Origin: Undibacterium hunanense
GTDB taxonomy: Bacteria > Pseudomonadota > Gammaproteobacteria > Burkholderiales > Burkholderiaceae_D
DNA length: 63,313 nucleotides
Assembly (NCBI RefSeq): GCF_014284335.1
Contig: NZ_JACOGF010000022.1
Location: forward strand, 1-63,313
Direction: 5' to 3'
Shown: in pieces, positions 43,382-52,644 of the stretch
Layout of the letters: every line of letters begins with the position of its first letter
Position numbering within the stretch: position 1 is the stretch's first letter
Translations under genes and position numbers: made by a program
Notes under the pieces: model-generated
Told to the model about the DNA's origin: nothing
Databases searched by the model: none
What the model saw: the letters and a program-made list of their open reading frames with translations, nothing else

Positions 43382-44074
43382 ATGAGAATCGCTGTACTTG
43401 ACGACGACAATAATCTGCTAGAACTGGTCTGCACCATTTTAAATGCTGCGGGGCATACAACCCATCCCTTCCTGAGCGGGAAAGAGATGCTGCATCAGCT
43501 ACGTCGTGAAAGTTACGACATGCTGATTCTGGACTGGCAAGTACCTGACCTGAGTGGAACCGAGATTTTGCACTGGGTACGAGAGAAACTTTCGCCTACC
43601 CTGCCGGTGCTGTTCATGACCAGCCGCTCGGGCGAAGACGATATCGTCGCAGGCCTGGCTGCCGGTGCCGACGATTACATGATCAAGCCCATACGCCGCA
43701 GTGAAATGGTGGCGCGGGTGCAGGCCTTGTTGCGCCGCGCCTACCCTACCCAGACCACGTCGGAACATTTGCAATTTGGCATCTACAAGTTTGAAACCCG
43801 CGCAGGTCGTGTCAGCGTCAATGATGTACCCGTAGAAATGACGCAAAAAGAATTCGACCTGGCCCTGTTATTGTTCCGCAATCTTGGTCGTCCGCTTTCC
43901 CGTGCCTATATACTGGAAGCAGTATGGTCGCGCGATGTCGATATTCCCTCACGCACGATGGACACCCATATTTCCCGGGTACGCAGCAAGCTTGAATTGC
44001 GTCCTGAAAACGGTTATCGCCTGGCACCGGTCTACAGCTACGGTTATCGCCTGGAACAAATGACACCAGAATAA
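43382..44074 (+). CDS. OmpR/PhoB-type response regulator
   Basis: A 230-residue two-component regulator. The receiver domain (1-120) shows AVLDDDNNLLELV, phosphoacceptor Asp51 in MLILDWQVPDLSG, MTSRSG and the IKPIRRSEM lysine. The winged-helix DNA-binding domain (about 130-225) includes MTQKEFDLALLLFRNLGRPLSR and SRTMDTHISRVRSKLEL. It heads a three-gene set with a LysM/FecR envelope protein and a CHASE2 histidine kinase, its likely cognate kinase. Confidence 0.93.
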   Translation: MRIAVLDDDNNLLELVCTILNAAGHTTHPFLSGKEMLHQLRRESYDMLILDWQVPDLSGTEILHWVREKLSPTLPVLFMTSRSGEDDIVAGLAAGADDYMIKPIRRSEMVARVQALLRRAYPTQTTSEHLQFGIYKFETRAGRVSVNDVPVEMTQKEFDLALLLFRNLGRPLSRAYILEAVWSRDVDIPSRTMDTHISRVRSKLELRPENGYRLAPVYSYGYRLEQMTPE

Positions 44075-44146
44075 AACCTCCGGGCCCTGCCGGGTCTGTT
44101 ATATGCAGGCCCGGAATGCGTCCCCCAAACGAAACGAGGAGTCCGC

Positions 44147-45862
44147 ATGAGACTAACCCGCCCCCTAGTCCTGCGACAAATATCCGTATGTTTCGCTTTC
44201 AGCCTGGCTCTGGCCTTGCCCATGTACTCCATGGCGGCCAAGACATCAGCGAACGGCGAACCAGGCAGTTTTATCAGCACCCCGCCGGACATGACTTATT
44301 TTGCAGTACAGGGAGATACCCTGTCTGCCATTGCCAAGCGCTACACCGATAAAACCAGAAACTGGACCATCCTCGGCAAACGCAACAAGATTGATGACGA
44401 CAGAGCCATACCCATCGGTACGGCCATCCTGATCCCGCTGGAGCTGTTGCCTGAAGAAGATAGCGAGGCCAAAGTCATCGCCATGACTGGCACCCCCACC
44501 TACAAGGCCAAAGATGGCAGTAGCGGTAACCTGGCCCTGGGCACCGTCGTCAGGGAAGGCACGCAAATCACTACCGACAAGAATGGTTTTCTGACCCTGT
44601 CACTGATTGATGAATCGCGTATTTCGATTCCATCCAACAGCCAGGTCAGCCTGGCCAAGTTGCGCAAGACCAAATACACCGGCAGTCCGCGTACCGAAGT
44701 CAATTTATTGCAGGGCAAGGTCGAGTCGCGCGTCAGCTCACTGGTCAGTAACAAGGGCCGTTTTGAAGTCCGTACCAATCTGGCGGTAGCGGGTGTGCGC
44801 GGCACCAATTTCCGCGTTGGCGTGAACGAAGATGGAATCGCCAATGAAGTTTTGTCTGGCGGTGTTGCCGTTGCCAATACTACAAATGCGGCAGGCAAGA
44901 AACCGGATGAATTGATGCTGACCGCCGGTAAGGGCAATATCATCAGCAGCAGCGGAGTCGGCAAGGCCGTCGACCTGTTGCCTGCCCCTGTGATGAGCGA
45001 ACTCTATTTGCTGCAAGAACGCCCGACCCTGCAATTCCAGGTGGAGCCGAATGCTGCAGCCGTCGCTTACCGCGTGCAGATTGCCAAAGATGCCGACATC
45101 CTGACCATCCTGACGGAAAACCGTTTCAAGGACAATCGCTTCAAGTTTGACGGTTTTGCTGACGGCAATTATTTTGTACGCATCACGGCCATCGACAAAG
45201 CCGGGCTGGAAGGTTTCCCGCTGGTCAAGGCAGTAACACTGAAAGCCCGTCCTGAACCACCTTTCACCGTCCAGCCAAAGAACAAGGTCAGAGCAGAACG
45301 TCTGGACTTTGCCTGGACTGAAGCCAGTGATGCCGTTGCCTATCATCTGCAGGTTGCCAAAGATCCTGAATTCAAGAATCTGCTGTTAGAAAAGAATGAA
45401 ATCAAGGAAGTGCAACTCAGCAGTGATCGTCCAGCCGAGGGCAATTACTACTGGCGCATAGCCACCATTACCCGCAAGGATGGCAAAGCCGACCACGGAC
45501 CTTTCAGCGACGTGCAAAAATTTGCAGTCTTGCCTGTCACCAGCCTGGCACCGCCGGGTGAAGGCAATGGCAATCAGCTATCGTTCAGCTGGGCGTCCGA
45601 GCCTGGGCAGAAGTTCCTGATACAGATCAGCACCGACGCCCAGTTCTCCAAACTGTTCCTGTCACGTGAGCTCGACCAGGCGGAACTGAAAATTGACCGC
45701 CCACAGGCAGGCACATATTTCATTCGTGTCCGTTCGACTGATCCTGACGGCTATGTCAGCCCCTTCTCGGCAACCCAGAAGATCACCATACAACAACGCT
45801 GGACCAGCGGTGATGGTTCGCCCATCAACAGCAGCGGGGGGGCAGTTGGTACGAATTTTTAA
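44147..45862 (+). CDS. LysM and FecR domain envelope protein
   Basis: A 571-residue exported protein. A signal peptide (about 1-30, ending SMAA) is followed by a LysM peptidoglycan-binding module (YFAVQGDTLSAIAKRYTDKT, about 44-98). A FecR domain (about 125-240) follows, with EGTQITTDKNGFLTLSLIDESRI and VAGVRGTNFRVGVNEDG. Three or so fibronectin-like beta modules run to the C-terminus (AVAYRVQIAKD, AVAYHLQVAKD, PGQKFLIQIST repeats). It probably sits on the cell wall in the periplasm. Its place between a response regulator and a CHASE2 kinase suggests an envelope-sensing accessory. Confidence 0.88.
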   Translation: MRLTRPLVLRQISVCFAFSLALALPMYSMAAKTSANGEPGSFISTPPDMTYFAVQGDTLSAIAKRYTDKTRNWTILGKRNKIDDDRAIPIGTAILIPLELLPEEDSEAKVIAMTGTPTYKAKDGSSGNLALGTVVREGTQITTDKNGFLTLSLIDESRISIPSNSQVSLAKLRKTKYTGSPRTEVNLLQGKVESRVSSLVSNKGRFEVRTNLAVAGVRGTNFRVGVNEDGIANEVLSGGVAVANTTNAAGKKPDELMLTAGKGNIISSSGVGKAVDLLPAPVMSELYLLQERPTLQFQVEPNAAAVAYRVQIAKDADILTILTENRFKDNRFKFDGFADGNYFVRITAIDKAGLEGFPLVKAVTLKARPEPPFTVQPKNKVRAERLDFAWTEASDAVAYHLQVAKDPEFKNLLLEKNEIKEVQLSSDRPAEGNYYWRIATITRKDGKADHGPFSDVQKFAVLPVTSLAPPGEGNGNQLSFSWASEPGQKFLIQISTDAQFSKLFLSRELDQAELKIDRPQAGTYFIRVRSTDPDGYVSPFSATQKITIQQRWTSGDGSPINSSGGAVGTNF

Positions 45863-45892
45863 TTCGTTGCTGCAGCCCCGGGTTAACGGCAC

Positions 45893-48313
45893 ATGACGAA
45901 CAGCCAATCAAATAGCCAATTCAAGGTAGAGCGCATCGCTCTCAGGGAATGGCTGGTTCTCAGTGTGCTGATGCTCTTGTTGACTGCGGGACTGTTGTTT
46001 TACAAGACACTGGAACGCGCCGATCTGGTGCTGTACGACCGGCTGATGCAGGTCAACACCCGACCAGCCCGGGACGATATCATCATCGTCGGTATCGACA
46101 GCCATAGTCTCAGCGAGCTGGGCAAATGGCCTTGGTCCAGAGCACGGCATGCAGAACTGATCAAACAGATCGATGTCGCCCAGCCACTGGCCATAGGCAT
46201 GGACTTTGTCTTCACCGAAGCCGAAGACAGCAATCCGGACCAGGCCATCAACGGCGACCAGGCATTTGCCAATGCCATCACCCAAAGTGACAAAGTGGTG
46301 TTGCCGCTGATTTCAGAAAATGCCGGCAAGGGTTTGGTGACAGTTCGTCCCATCCCTCTGCTGGCCAGTGCCGCCCGGCAGTTAGCCCACATCAATCTGG
46401 AACTGGACAAAGATGGCGTGGTACGCAGCATCTTCCTGCGTGAAGGCATGAATGGGGAATGGTGGCCGCATTTTGCCCTGGCGCTGGCAGATGTAGGCAA
46501 GAACATCACCCCTGGCACCGAACCCAATTTGCCAGGCAACAGGCTCGCCGCCGCACTGCGCAACGCCGCGCCTGAACCAGGCACCTGGCAGCGTGATTAC
46601 CAGATGCATATCCCCTTTGCCGGCAGTAGTGGGCACTTTCGCTCGGTACCCTATGTGTCGGTACTCAGAGGCGAAGTACCGCCAGCCTTTTTCAAGAACA
46701 AATATGTACTGGTAGGCCCGACGGCCAGCGCCATGGCGGACTCATTCCCAACCCCGGTGTCTGGCAATGAAGGCATGATTTCGGGGGTCGAGATCAATGC
46801 CAATATCCTTGCAGCCCTGCTCGACAAGCGCAGTATCGTGCCCGCCCCGTTGCTCTACAGCCTGTTGTTCAACCTGCTGGCAGTAGGCATGGCGATGTCC
46901 GCCTATCAGTTGCTATCCCCCAGAAAAGCTTTGCTGGCAACGGCAGCCATTGCCAGCCTGGCCATGGCAGGCAGCTGGCTGGCATTGCGTTATCTGGGTT
47001 ACTGGATAGCGCCAACGGCCACCCTGCTGGCCCTGATCGTTGCCTATCCCTTATGGAGCTGGCGTCGGCTGGAAGCGGCCATCCGCTTTCTGGGAGAAGA
47101 ATTCCGGGTACTCGACCAGGAACCGCATTTGCTGCCGGAATTTGTTGATCAGGATGAAGTCCAGCCGGCCCGCGCGCTGACCGACACCCTGGAACAAAGC
47201 ATCAACGCCATGCGTGAAGCGGTAGACAGGGTCAGGGATTTGCGTCAGTTCATCAGCGACAGTCTGGTCAGCCTGCCGGATGCCACGCTGGTCACCACCA
47301 CCGATGGCAACGTGCTGCTATCCAACCAGCCAGCCATCGATTATTTTGCCGGCATAGGCATACCCAAAGTGAATGATGCTCTGGTGCCCTATCTGTTTGC
47401 CAACATGGCTCCGCCCCAGTATGCCGAACATGCGCAAGAAAGCAGCTTCAGTTGGTGGGATATTCTTGACATCAAACACACCAAGGGCATGTCGCAAGGC
47501 ATAGAAGTACGCGACCCGCAAGGCAAGGATTTACTGATCAAAAGTGCACCCTGCTACAACGGTGACAAAAAACTGGTGGGCTGGATCGTCAGCCTGATCG
47601 ATATCACCAGCATACGGGCGGCAGAGCGTAGCCGTGACGAAACCCTGCATTTCATCTCGCATGACATGCGCGCACCACAGGCATCCATCCTGGCATTACT
47701 TGAGTTGCAAAAAGACAGTGCAACCGCCCTGCCGACAGAAGAATTCATGTCCCGGATAGAAAAGGCTTCGCGCTCCACACTGGGGCTGGCAGACAATTTT
47801 GTACAACTGGCGCGTGCAGAATCGCAGGATTACCGCTATGAAGAAGCGGATTTCCAGGACATCCTGCTGGTAGCCACCGAAGAAATGTGGTCTTTGGCAA
47901 AAAACAAGAATATCCGTATCACTACCCAGATACAGGAAGAAGAATTCCCGGTCCTGGTAGATCGCTCGCTGATGACCCGGGTCCTGACCAATTTATTATC
48001 GAATGCCATCAAGTACAGCCCCAGGGATACCACCATCACCTGCTCGCTAATCAGTGAACAGCATCTGGCAGATGCCACCATCATTTGCTCTATCGCCGAT
48101 CAGGGTTATGGCATTACAAGGGCAGATCAGAACAAGCTGTTCCAGCGCTTCCAGCGTTTCAAAACCACTGAACAGCCAAAAAACGATGGCGTGGGTCTGG
48201 GCATGGTATTCGTCAAGGCAGTACTTGACCGCCACCAGGCCAAAATAGATTTCACCAGTACGCCAAATGAAGGCACGACTTTCCACATCAGAATCCCGGC
48301 CGATCTGGATTAA
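45893..48313 (+). CDS. CHASE2-domain sensor histidine kinase
   Basis: An 806-residue membrane kinase. One span near residues 20-38 is followed by a periplasmic CHASE2 domain (about 45-300; DDIIIVGIDSHSLSELGKWPW, IGMDFVFTEAE, FFKNKYVLVGPTA). A cluster of three spans follows (about 325-395), then a PAS-like region (about 460-580). The HisKA domain has phospho-His590 in FISHDMRAPQASI, and the HATPase domain shows LLSNAIKYSP, DQGYGI and GVGLGMVFV. It lies 30 bases after the FecR/LysM gene. Together with the response regulator it forms a complete signalling unit; the signal is unknown. Confidence 0.92.
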   Translation: MTNSQSNSQFKVERIALREWLVLSVLMLLLTAGLLFYKTLERADLVLYDRLMQVNTRPARDDIIIVGIDSHSLSELGKWPWSRARHAELIKQIDVAQPLAIGMDFVFTEAEDSNPDQAINGDQAFANAITQSDKVVLPLISENAGKGLVTVRPIPLLASAARQLAHINLELDKDGVVRSIFLREGMNGEWWPHFALALADVGKNITPGTEPNLPGNRLAAALRNAAPEPGTWQRDYQMHIPFAGSSGHFRSVPYVSVLRGEVPPAFFKNKYVLVGPTASAMADSFPTPVSGNEGMISGVEINANILAALLDKRSIVPAPLLYSLLFNLLAVGMAMSAYQLLSPRKALLATAAIASLAMAGSWLALRYLGYWIAPTATLLALIVAYPLWSWRRLEAAIRFLGEEFRVLDQEPHLLPEFVDQDEVQPARALTDTLEQSINAMREAVDRVRDLRQFISDSLVSLPDATLVTTTDGNVLLSNQPAIDYFAGIGIPKVNDALVPYLFANMAPPQYAEHAQESSFSWWDILDIKHTKGMSQGIEVRDPQGKDLLIKSAPCYNGDKKLVGWIVSLIDITSIRAAERSRDETLHFISHDMRAPQASILALLELQKDSATALPTEEFMSRIEKASRSTLGLADNFVQLARAESQDYRYEEADFQDILLVATEEMWSLAKNKNIRITTQIQEEEFPVLVDRSLMTRVLTNLLSNAIKYSPRDTTITCSLISEQHLADATIICSIADQGYGITRADQNKLFQRFQRFKTTEQPKNDGVGLGMVFVKAVLDRHQAKIDFTSTPNEGTTFHIRIPADLD

Positions 48314-48452
48314 AAGCAAGAATAGCCAAACAGTACATAATGAGCAATTAAACAACATGAATTTTGTTGTAAAAATAGCATAATTTAACTGTTGTTAGCG
48401 TCCTTGATGCACATCAAACAGCCCTGCCCGGGAAAATGCCTGTCCAACGCGC

Positions 48453-48458
48453 TATAAT
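48453..48458 (+). promoter_or_regulatory. Candidate -10 box of hemA
   Basis: TATAAT (48453-48458) lies about 32 bases ahead of the chosen hemA start at 48490. No consensus -35 box is present at the right distance. It supports the shorter HemA start, since transcription from here would begin after the more distal in-frame ATG at 48436. Confidence 0.45.
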
Positions 48459-48489
48459 GGAGGCTTATCACCTCCCTCCAGCTTATTGC

Positions 48490-49776
48490 ATGCAACTGTC
48501 TGCCGTTGGCCTCAACCACACGACCGCGCCGCTGTCCTTGCGCGAAAAGGTCGCCTTCTCTCCTGATCAGGTTGCTCAGGCGGTGGTGGCTGCGCGTGGC
48601 TGGTTTGGCAGGCATGAAAATGGCAGCAAACTGGTACATGGTAACGAAGCAGCAATTCTGTCCACCTGCAACCGCACCGAACTGTATGCTGCCAGCAGCG
48701 CTGCCAATCCTGTCGATGCTGCGGCCCATTTTCTGGCCGACTTTCATCGCCTGCCGTATGCAGATCTGCGTCCGCATTTGTATACCCTACCCCAAGACAA
48801 TGCAGTAAGGCATGCATTCCGCGTTGCTTCCGGCCTGGATTCCATGGTCCTGGGTGAACCGCAAATCCTGGGGCAAATGAAAGATGCAGTGCGCCAGGCA
48901 GAAGCCGCCGGTGGCCTGGGTACCTATCTGCACCAGATGTTTCAGCGCACCTTTGCAGTGGCAAAAGAAGTGCGCACGACGACAGAGATCGGCGCCCACA
49001 GCGTATCCATGGCTGCTGCAGCCGTGCGTTTGTCGCAGCGTATTTTCGACAAGATAGCTGATCAGCATGTGCTGTTTATCGGCGCTGGCGAAATGATAGA
49101 ACTGTGCGCCACCCATTTTGCTGCGCAAAACCCGAAATCCCTGACGATTGCCAACCGCACGCTGGAACGCGGCGAAACCCTGGCCCATCGCTTCAACGGC
49201 AAAGCGATACGCTTGGCCGATTTGCCACAGCAACTGGCGCAATTCGACATCATCGTGTCCTGCACTGCCTCATCGTTGCCAATTATCGGCCTGGGCCTGG
49301 TGGAACGTGTGGTCAAGGCGCGCAAACATCGCCCCATCTTCATGGTTGACCTGGCCGTACCGCGTGACATCGAAGCCGAAGTCGCCGAACTGGATGACGT
49401 TTTCCTGTACACCGTTGATGATCTTGGTACCGTGGTCCAGTCCGGGTTGGAAAACCGCCAGGCTGCCGTTGCCCAGGCCGAAGCGATTATCGAAACCCGC
49501 GTCCAATCTTTCATGCACTGGATAGATGGCCGCGCCGTTGTCCCCGTGATACAGGACCTGCACGAAAGCAGCGAGCAATTGCGCCTGCTGGAACTGGAAC
49601 GCGCACGCAAGATGCTGGCCCGTGGTGAAGACATAGATACGGTGCTGGAAGCCCTGTCAAAAGGCATTACCGCAAAATTCCTGCATGGCCCGCAACAGGC
49701 CCTGCATCAGGCCAGCGGCGACGAACGTGCTCGCCTGGCAGCGTTGCTGCCACAACTGTTCCGCACCAAGCGTTAG
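48490..49776 (+). CDS. hemA: Glutamyl-tRNA reductase
   Basis: Reduces glutamyl-tRNA to glutamate-1-semialdehyde, the first step of haem synthesis by the C5 route. The 428-residue product starts MQLSAVGLNHTTAPLSLREK, has the catalytic cysteine in ILSTCNRTELY, GLDSMVLGEPQILGQ, the NADPH-binding domain (VLFIGAGEMIEL, ANRTLERGETLAHRF) and a C-terminal dimerisation helix. The start at 48490 was preferred over an upstream ATG at 48436 because it matches the conserved N-terminus and lies after the -10 box. prfA follows. Confidence 0.96.
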   Translation: MQLSAVGLNHTTAPLSLREKVAFSPDQVAQAVVAARGWFGRHENGSKLVHGNEAAILSTCNRTELYAASSAANPVDAAAHFLADFHRLPYADLRPHLYTLPQDNAVRHAFRVASGLDSMVLGEPQILGQMKDAVRQAEAAGGLGTYLHQMFQRTFAVAKEVRTTTEIGAHSVSMAAAAVRLSQRIFDKIADQHVLFIGAGEMIELCATHFAAQNPKSLTIANRTLERGETLAHRFNGKAIRLADLPQQLAQFDIIVSCTASSLPIIGLGLVERVVKARKHRPIFMVDLAVPRDIEAEVAELDDVFLYTVDDLGTVVQSGLENRQAAVAQAEAIIETRVQSFMHWIDGRAVVPVIQDLHESSEQLRLLELERARKMLARGEDIDTVLEALSKGITAKFLHGPQQALHQASGDERARLAALLPQLFRTKR

Positions 49777-49878
49777 CGACTGCCTGCGCTGTCTGGCGTG
49801 CAGCCTTGTTGCACGCACCTTCTACTTCCCTTAGGGGCCTTGCCCCACCTCCGTCAAAATAGTCGATAAAGTCATCGT

Positions 49879-50964
49879 ATGAAACCATCAATGCTTACCA
49901 AGCTGGATCAACTGGCAGAACGCCTGGATGAAGTCAGTCACCTGCTGATGCAGGAAGGGGCCACCAATGACATGGATGCCTATCGCAAGCTCAATCGCGA
50001 ACATGCCGAGCTTGATCCCCTGGTTGCCCTGTACAACAATTACAAGCAGGCACAGGCAGATACTGCAGAAGCCGAGCAGATGCTGAACGATCCTGACATG
50101 AAGGCTTTTGCCCAGGATGAAATCGAAGCCGCAAAAAACACCATGCAGACACTGGAAAGCGATCTGCAAAAAATGCTGCTGCCGAAAGACCCGAATGATG
50201 AGCGCAATATCCTGATGGAAATCCGCGCTGGCACGGGTGGTGACGAAGCCGCCCTGTTTGCCGGTGATTTGCTGCGCATGTATATGCGCTTTGCCGAGCG
50301 CAATCGCTGGCAAACCGAAATCATGTCGGAATCGGCTTCTGAACTGGGCGGTTATAAAGAAGTGATTGTGCGGCTGGCCGGTTTGGGCGTGTACTCCAAA
50401 CTGAAATTTGAATCGGGTGGTCACCGCGTGCAACGCGTACCGGCAACCGAAACCCAGGGCCGTATCCATACCTCGGCCTGTACTGTCGCCGTCATGCCGG
50501 AAGCCGATGAGTTGGCCGACGTGGTTATCAACAATGCCGATTTGCGCATCGACACCTTCCGCGCCAGCGGTGCCGGTGGTCAGCATATCAATAAAACCGA
50601 TTCTGCCGTTCGTCTGACGCATCTGCCTACCGGCATCGTGGTCGAATGCCAGGATGGCCGCAGCCAGCATCAGAACAAGGCGCAAGCCATGCGCGTGCTG
50701 GCTACCCGCATCATGGATGGCCAGTTACGCGAGAAACAGGCCAAAGAAGCAGCAACGCGCAAAAGCCTGATCGGTTCCGGCGACCGCAGTGAGCGCATAC
50801 GTACCTACAATTACCCGCAGGGACGCATGACAGATCACCGCATCAACCTGACCCTGTACAAGCTGGATTTCATCATGGATGGCGACCTGAGCGAACTGAC
50901 CAATGCACTGGTGGCAGAGCACCAGGCAGAATTGCTGGCAGAGCTGGGAGAAGACAGCATTTGA
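49879..50964 (+). CDS. prfA: Peptide chain release factor 1
   Basis: Recognises UAA and UAG stop codons and releases the finished protein. The 361-residue product has the N-terminal helical domain and the EIRAGTGGDEAALFAGDL region. The stop-codon recognition part HRVQRVPATETQGRIHTSACTVAV lacks a clear PxT string in its usual form but contains PATE. The GGQ site is SGAGGQHINKTDSAVRLTH. It starts MKPSML, as the enterobacterial protein does. It lies between hemA and dsbB, as usual upstream of prmC. Confidence 0.96.
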   Translation: MKPSMLTKLDQLAERLDEVSHLLMQEGATNDMDAYRKLNREHAELDPLVALYNNYKQAQADTAEAEQMLNDPDMKAFAQDEIEAAKNTMQTLESDLQKMLLPKDPNDERNILMEIRAGTGGDEAALFAGDLLRMYMRFAERNRWQTEIMSESASELGGYKEVIVRLAGLGVYSKLKFESGGHRVQRVPATETQGRIHTSACTVAVMPEADELADVVINNADLRIDTFRASGAGGQHINKTDSAVRLTHLPTGIVVECQDGRSQHQNKAQAMRVLATRIMDGQLREKQAKEAATRKSLIGSGDRSERIRTYNYPQGRMTDHRINLTLYKLDFIMDGDLSELTNALVAEHQAELLAELGEDSI

Positions 50965-51202
50965 TCTGTCACCGCCAGCCAGTACTTATGATCTGATTTA
51001 TCGCTTATTCGCCGGTCTTTAGCCGATCTGTCGCCGGTCTGTAGTCTGTCTGTCAAAGGTTTTTATTGCCTTAGAGCCCAAATCTGTCGGATACTCGCTA
51101 GCAATCAGGCAAGGCAGCAGTAAATATTGATGCTTTGCTTCAGAGATACCGAACTAAAATCCCTGGCCGGTATCCAACACCCATTCTTTCATTGCGCACA
51201 CC

Positions 51203-51709
51203 ATGAATCTGTCGAAAAAAATCCTGTTGTCGATTGCTGCCATCTGTATCGCCTTGCTGGGCGCAGCCCTGTACCTGCAAATCGTTGAAAAAATGCTGCC
51301 TTGTCCCTATTGCATTTTCCAGCGCTATGCCTTTGCCCTGATCGCTGTCTTTTGTATCGTAGCCGTCGGACTTCAAGGCAGCGGACACCGTCTGGCGACC
51401 GGCATGGCCTTCATATCTGCTCTGGTTGGGCTGGCAGCGGCTGGCAAGCACATCTGGGTCATGTCCACCCCATCCATGTCTTGTGGCATAGACCCGCTGG
51501 AAACCGGTCTGAACAAGATGCTGATGGCGCAGGTATGGCCTGCCATGTTCAGGGCAGATGGTTTGTGCGAAACACCTTATCCCCCTACCCTGGGTCTGTC
51601 ATTGCCGACATGGGCAGCAATCTTTTTCGGCATCTTTGCTGTTGCTATCCTGTATGTGCTGATCCGCAATCAGAAAACCCAGCGTAGCATGTTTGGCCCT
51701 TCACGTTAA
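51203..51709 (+). CDS. dsbB: Disulfide bond formation protein DsbB
   Basis: An inner-membrane quinone reductase that re-oxidises DsbA. The 168-residue product has four spans, the first cysteine pair in LPCPYCIFQRYAF and the second pair as SCGIDPLETG and LCETPYPP in the periplasmic loop, plus the quinone-site arginine. Its stop codon overlaps the prmC start by one base (TAATG), so dsbB has been placed inside the common prfA-prmC pair and is translationally coupled to prmC. Confidence 0.94.
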   Translation: MNLSKKILLSIAAICIALLGAALYLQIVEKMLPCPYCIFQRYAFALIAVFCIVAVGLQGSGHRLATGMAFISALVGLAAAGKHIWVMSTPSMSCGIDPLETGLNKMLMAQVWPAMFRADGLCETPYPPTLGLSLPTWAAIFFGIFAVAILYVLIRNQKTQRSMFGPSR

Positions 51710-52551
51710 TGCTTGGCTGGCTTTACCCCGGCATCACCATTGGTGCCTGCGAACAGGCCAGCCCGCTGGACCGCATAGATACCCGCGTCCTGCTCATGCA
51801 TGGCCTGGGTTTATCACGTACGCAACTGATCACACAATCAGACCAGGTATTGAGCGCCGACCATCTGACACAGATCAGTGCCTTGTTCCAGCGCCGCCAG
51901 GATGGGGAACCAGTCGCTTACATCGTGCAGGAACGCGAATTCTTTGGTCTCAATTTTCATGTCACCCCTGATGTACTGATCCCGCGTCCGGACACGGAAT
52001 TGCTGGTGGAACTGGCAATCCAGTATGCCCCCGTCAATTCCAGCCTGCTGGATCTGGGTACAGGTTCCGGCGCGATCGCCATCAGCGTCGCCCATCAAAG
52101 ACCAGACCTGACAGTCACTGCACTGGATATCAGCGCAGCAGCACTGGCCGTCGCCCAGGAAAATGCCCGTCGCCATGTAGCCCCCGGCAAGCTGGAGTTA
52201 TTACAAAGCGACTGGTATCAGGCGGTAGCAGGCAGGCAATTCCACACCGTCGTCAGCAACCCGCCTTACATCGTCGCTGGCGATAGTCATCTGCAACAAG
52301 GCGACTTGCGCTTTGAACCCGCAGATGCACTGACAGATCATGCCGATGGCCTGACGGCTTACCGCCAGTTGATTGGCGCAGCACATCTGCATCTGCAAGC
52401 AAATGGGTGGATCCTGCTGGAACACGGCTACGATCAGGCAGAAGCGGTACGAGCCATGCTGCTGGAGGCTGGCTTTGAACAAGTACAAAGCTGGCAGGAC
52501 CTGGCGTCAATAGAGCGGGTATCTGGCGGCAGGCTCAATTCAGCTGTTTAA
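51709..52551 (+). CDS. prmC: Release factor glutamine methyltransferase
   Basis: Methylates the glutamine of the GGQ motif in release factors 1 and 2. The 280-residue product has the N-terminal helical domain (RIDTRVLLMHGLGLSRTQL) and the SAM-binding motif LLDLGTGSGAIAISVA. The target-binding VVSNPPYIVAGD is the NPPY motif of glutamine N-methyltransferases. It starts on the last base of the dsbB stop codon. A terminator hairpin follows 45 bases after its stop. Confidence 0.95.
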   Translation: MLGWLYPGITIGACEQASPLDRIDTRVLLMHGLGLSRTQLITQSDQVLSADHLTQISALFQRRQDGEPVAYIVQEREFFGLNFHVTPDVLIPRPDTELLVELAIQYAPVNSSLLDLGTGSGAIAISVAHQRPDLTVTALDISAAALAVAQENARRHVAPGKLELLQSDWYQAVAGRQFHTVVSNPPYIVAGDSHLQQGDLRFEPADALTDHADGLTAYRQLIGAAHLHLQANGWILLEHGYDQAEAVRAMLLEAGFEQVQSWQDLASIERVSGGRLNSAV

Positions 52552-52595
52552 ACATAAGAACTTCAGGTAAATGAAGCAAGACGATACCGAAATAA

Positions 52596-52627
52596 AAAAT
52601 GGCGCCAAAATGAAGTGGCGCCATTTT
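52596..52627. terminator. Bidirectional terminator between prmC and the tail-collar gene
   Basis: AAAATGGCGCCA (about 52596-52607) pairs perfectly with TGGCGCCATTTT (52616-52627) around an eight-base loop. It has A-rich sequence before and T-rich sequence after the stem, so it can serve both the plus-strand prmC transcript and the convergent minus-strand gene. Confidence 0.85.
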
Positions 52628-52644
52628 CATGAAGCTACCGACGC

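Noticed and set aside
49888..50685. 265-codon open frame on the minus strand
   Set aside because: Antisense to prfA; composition is that of a shadow frame.
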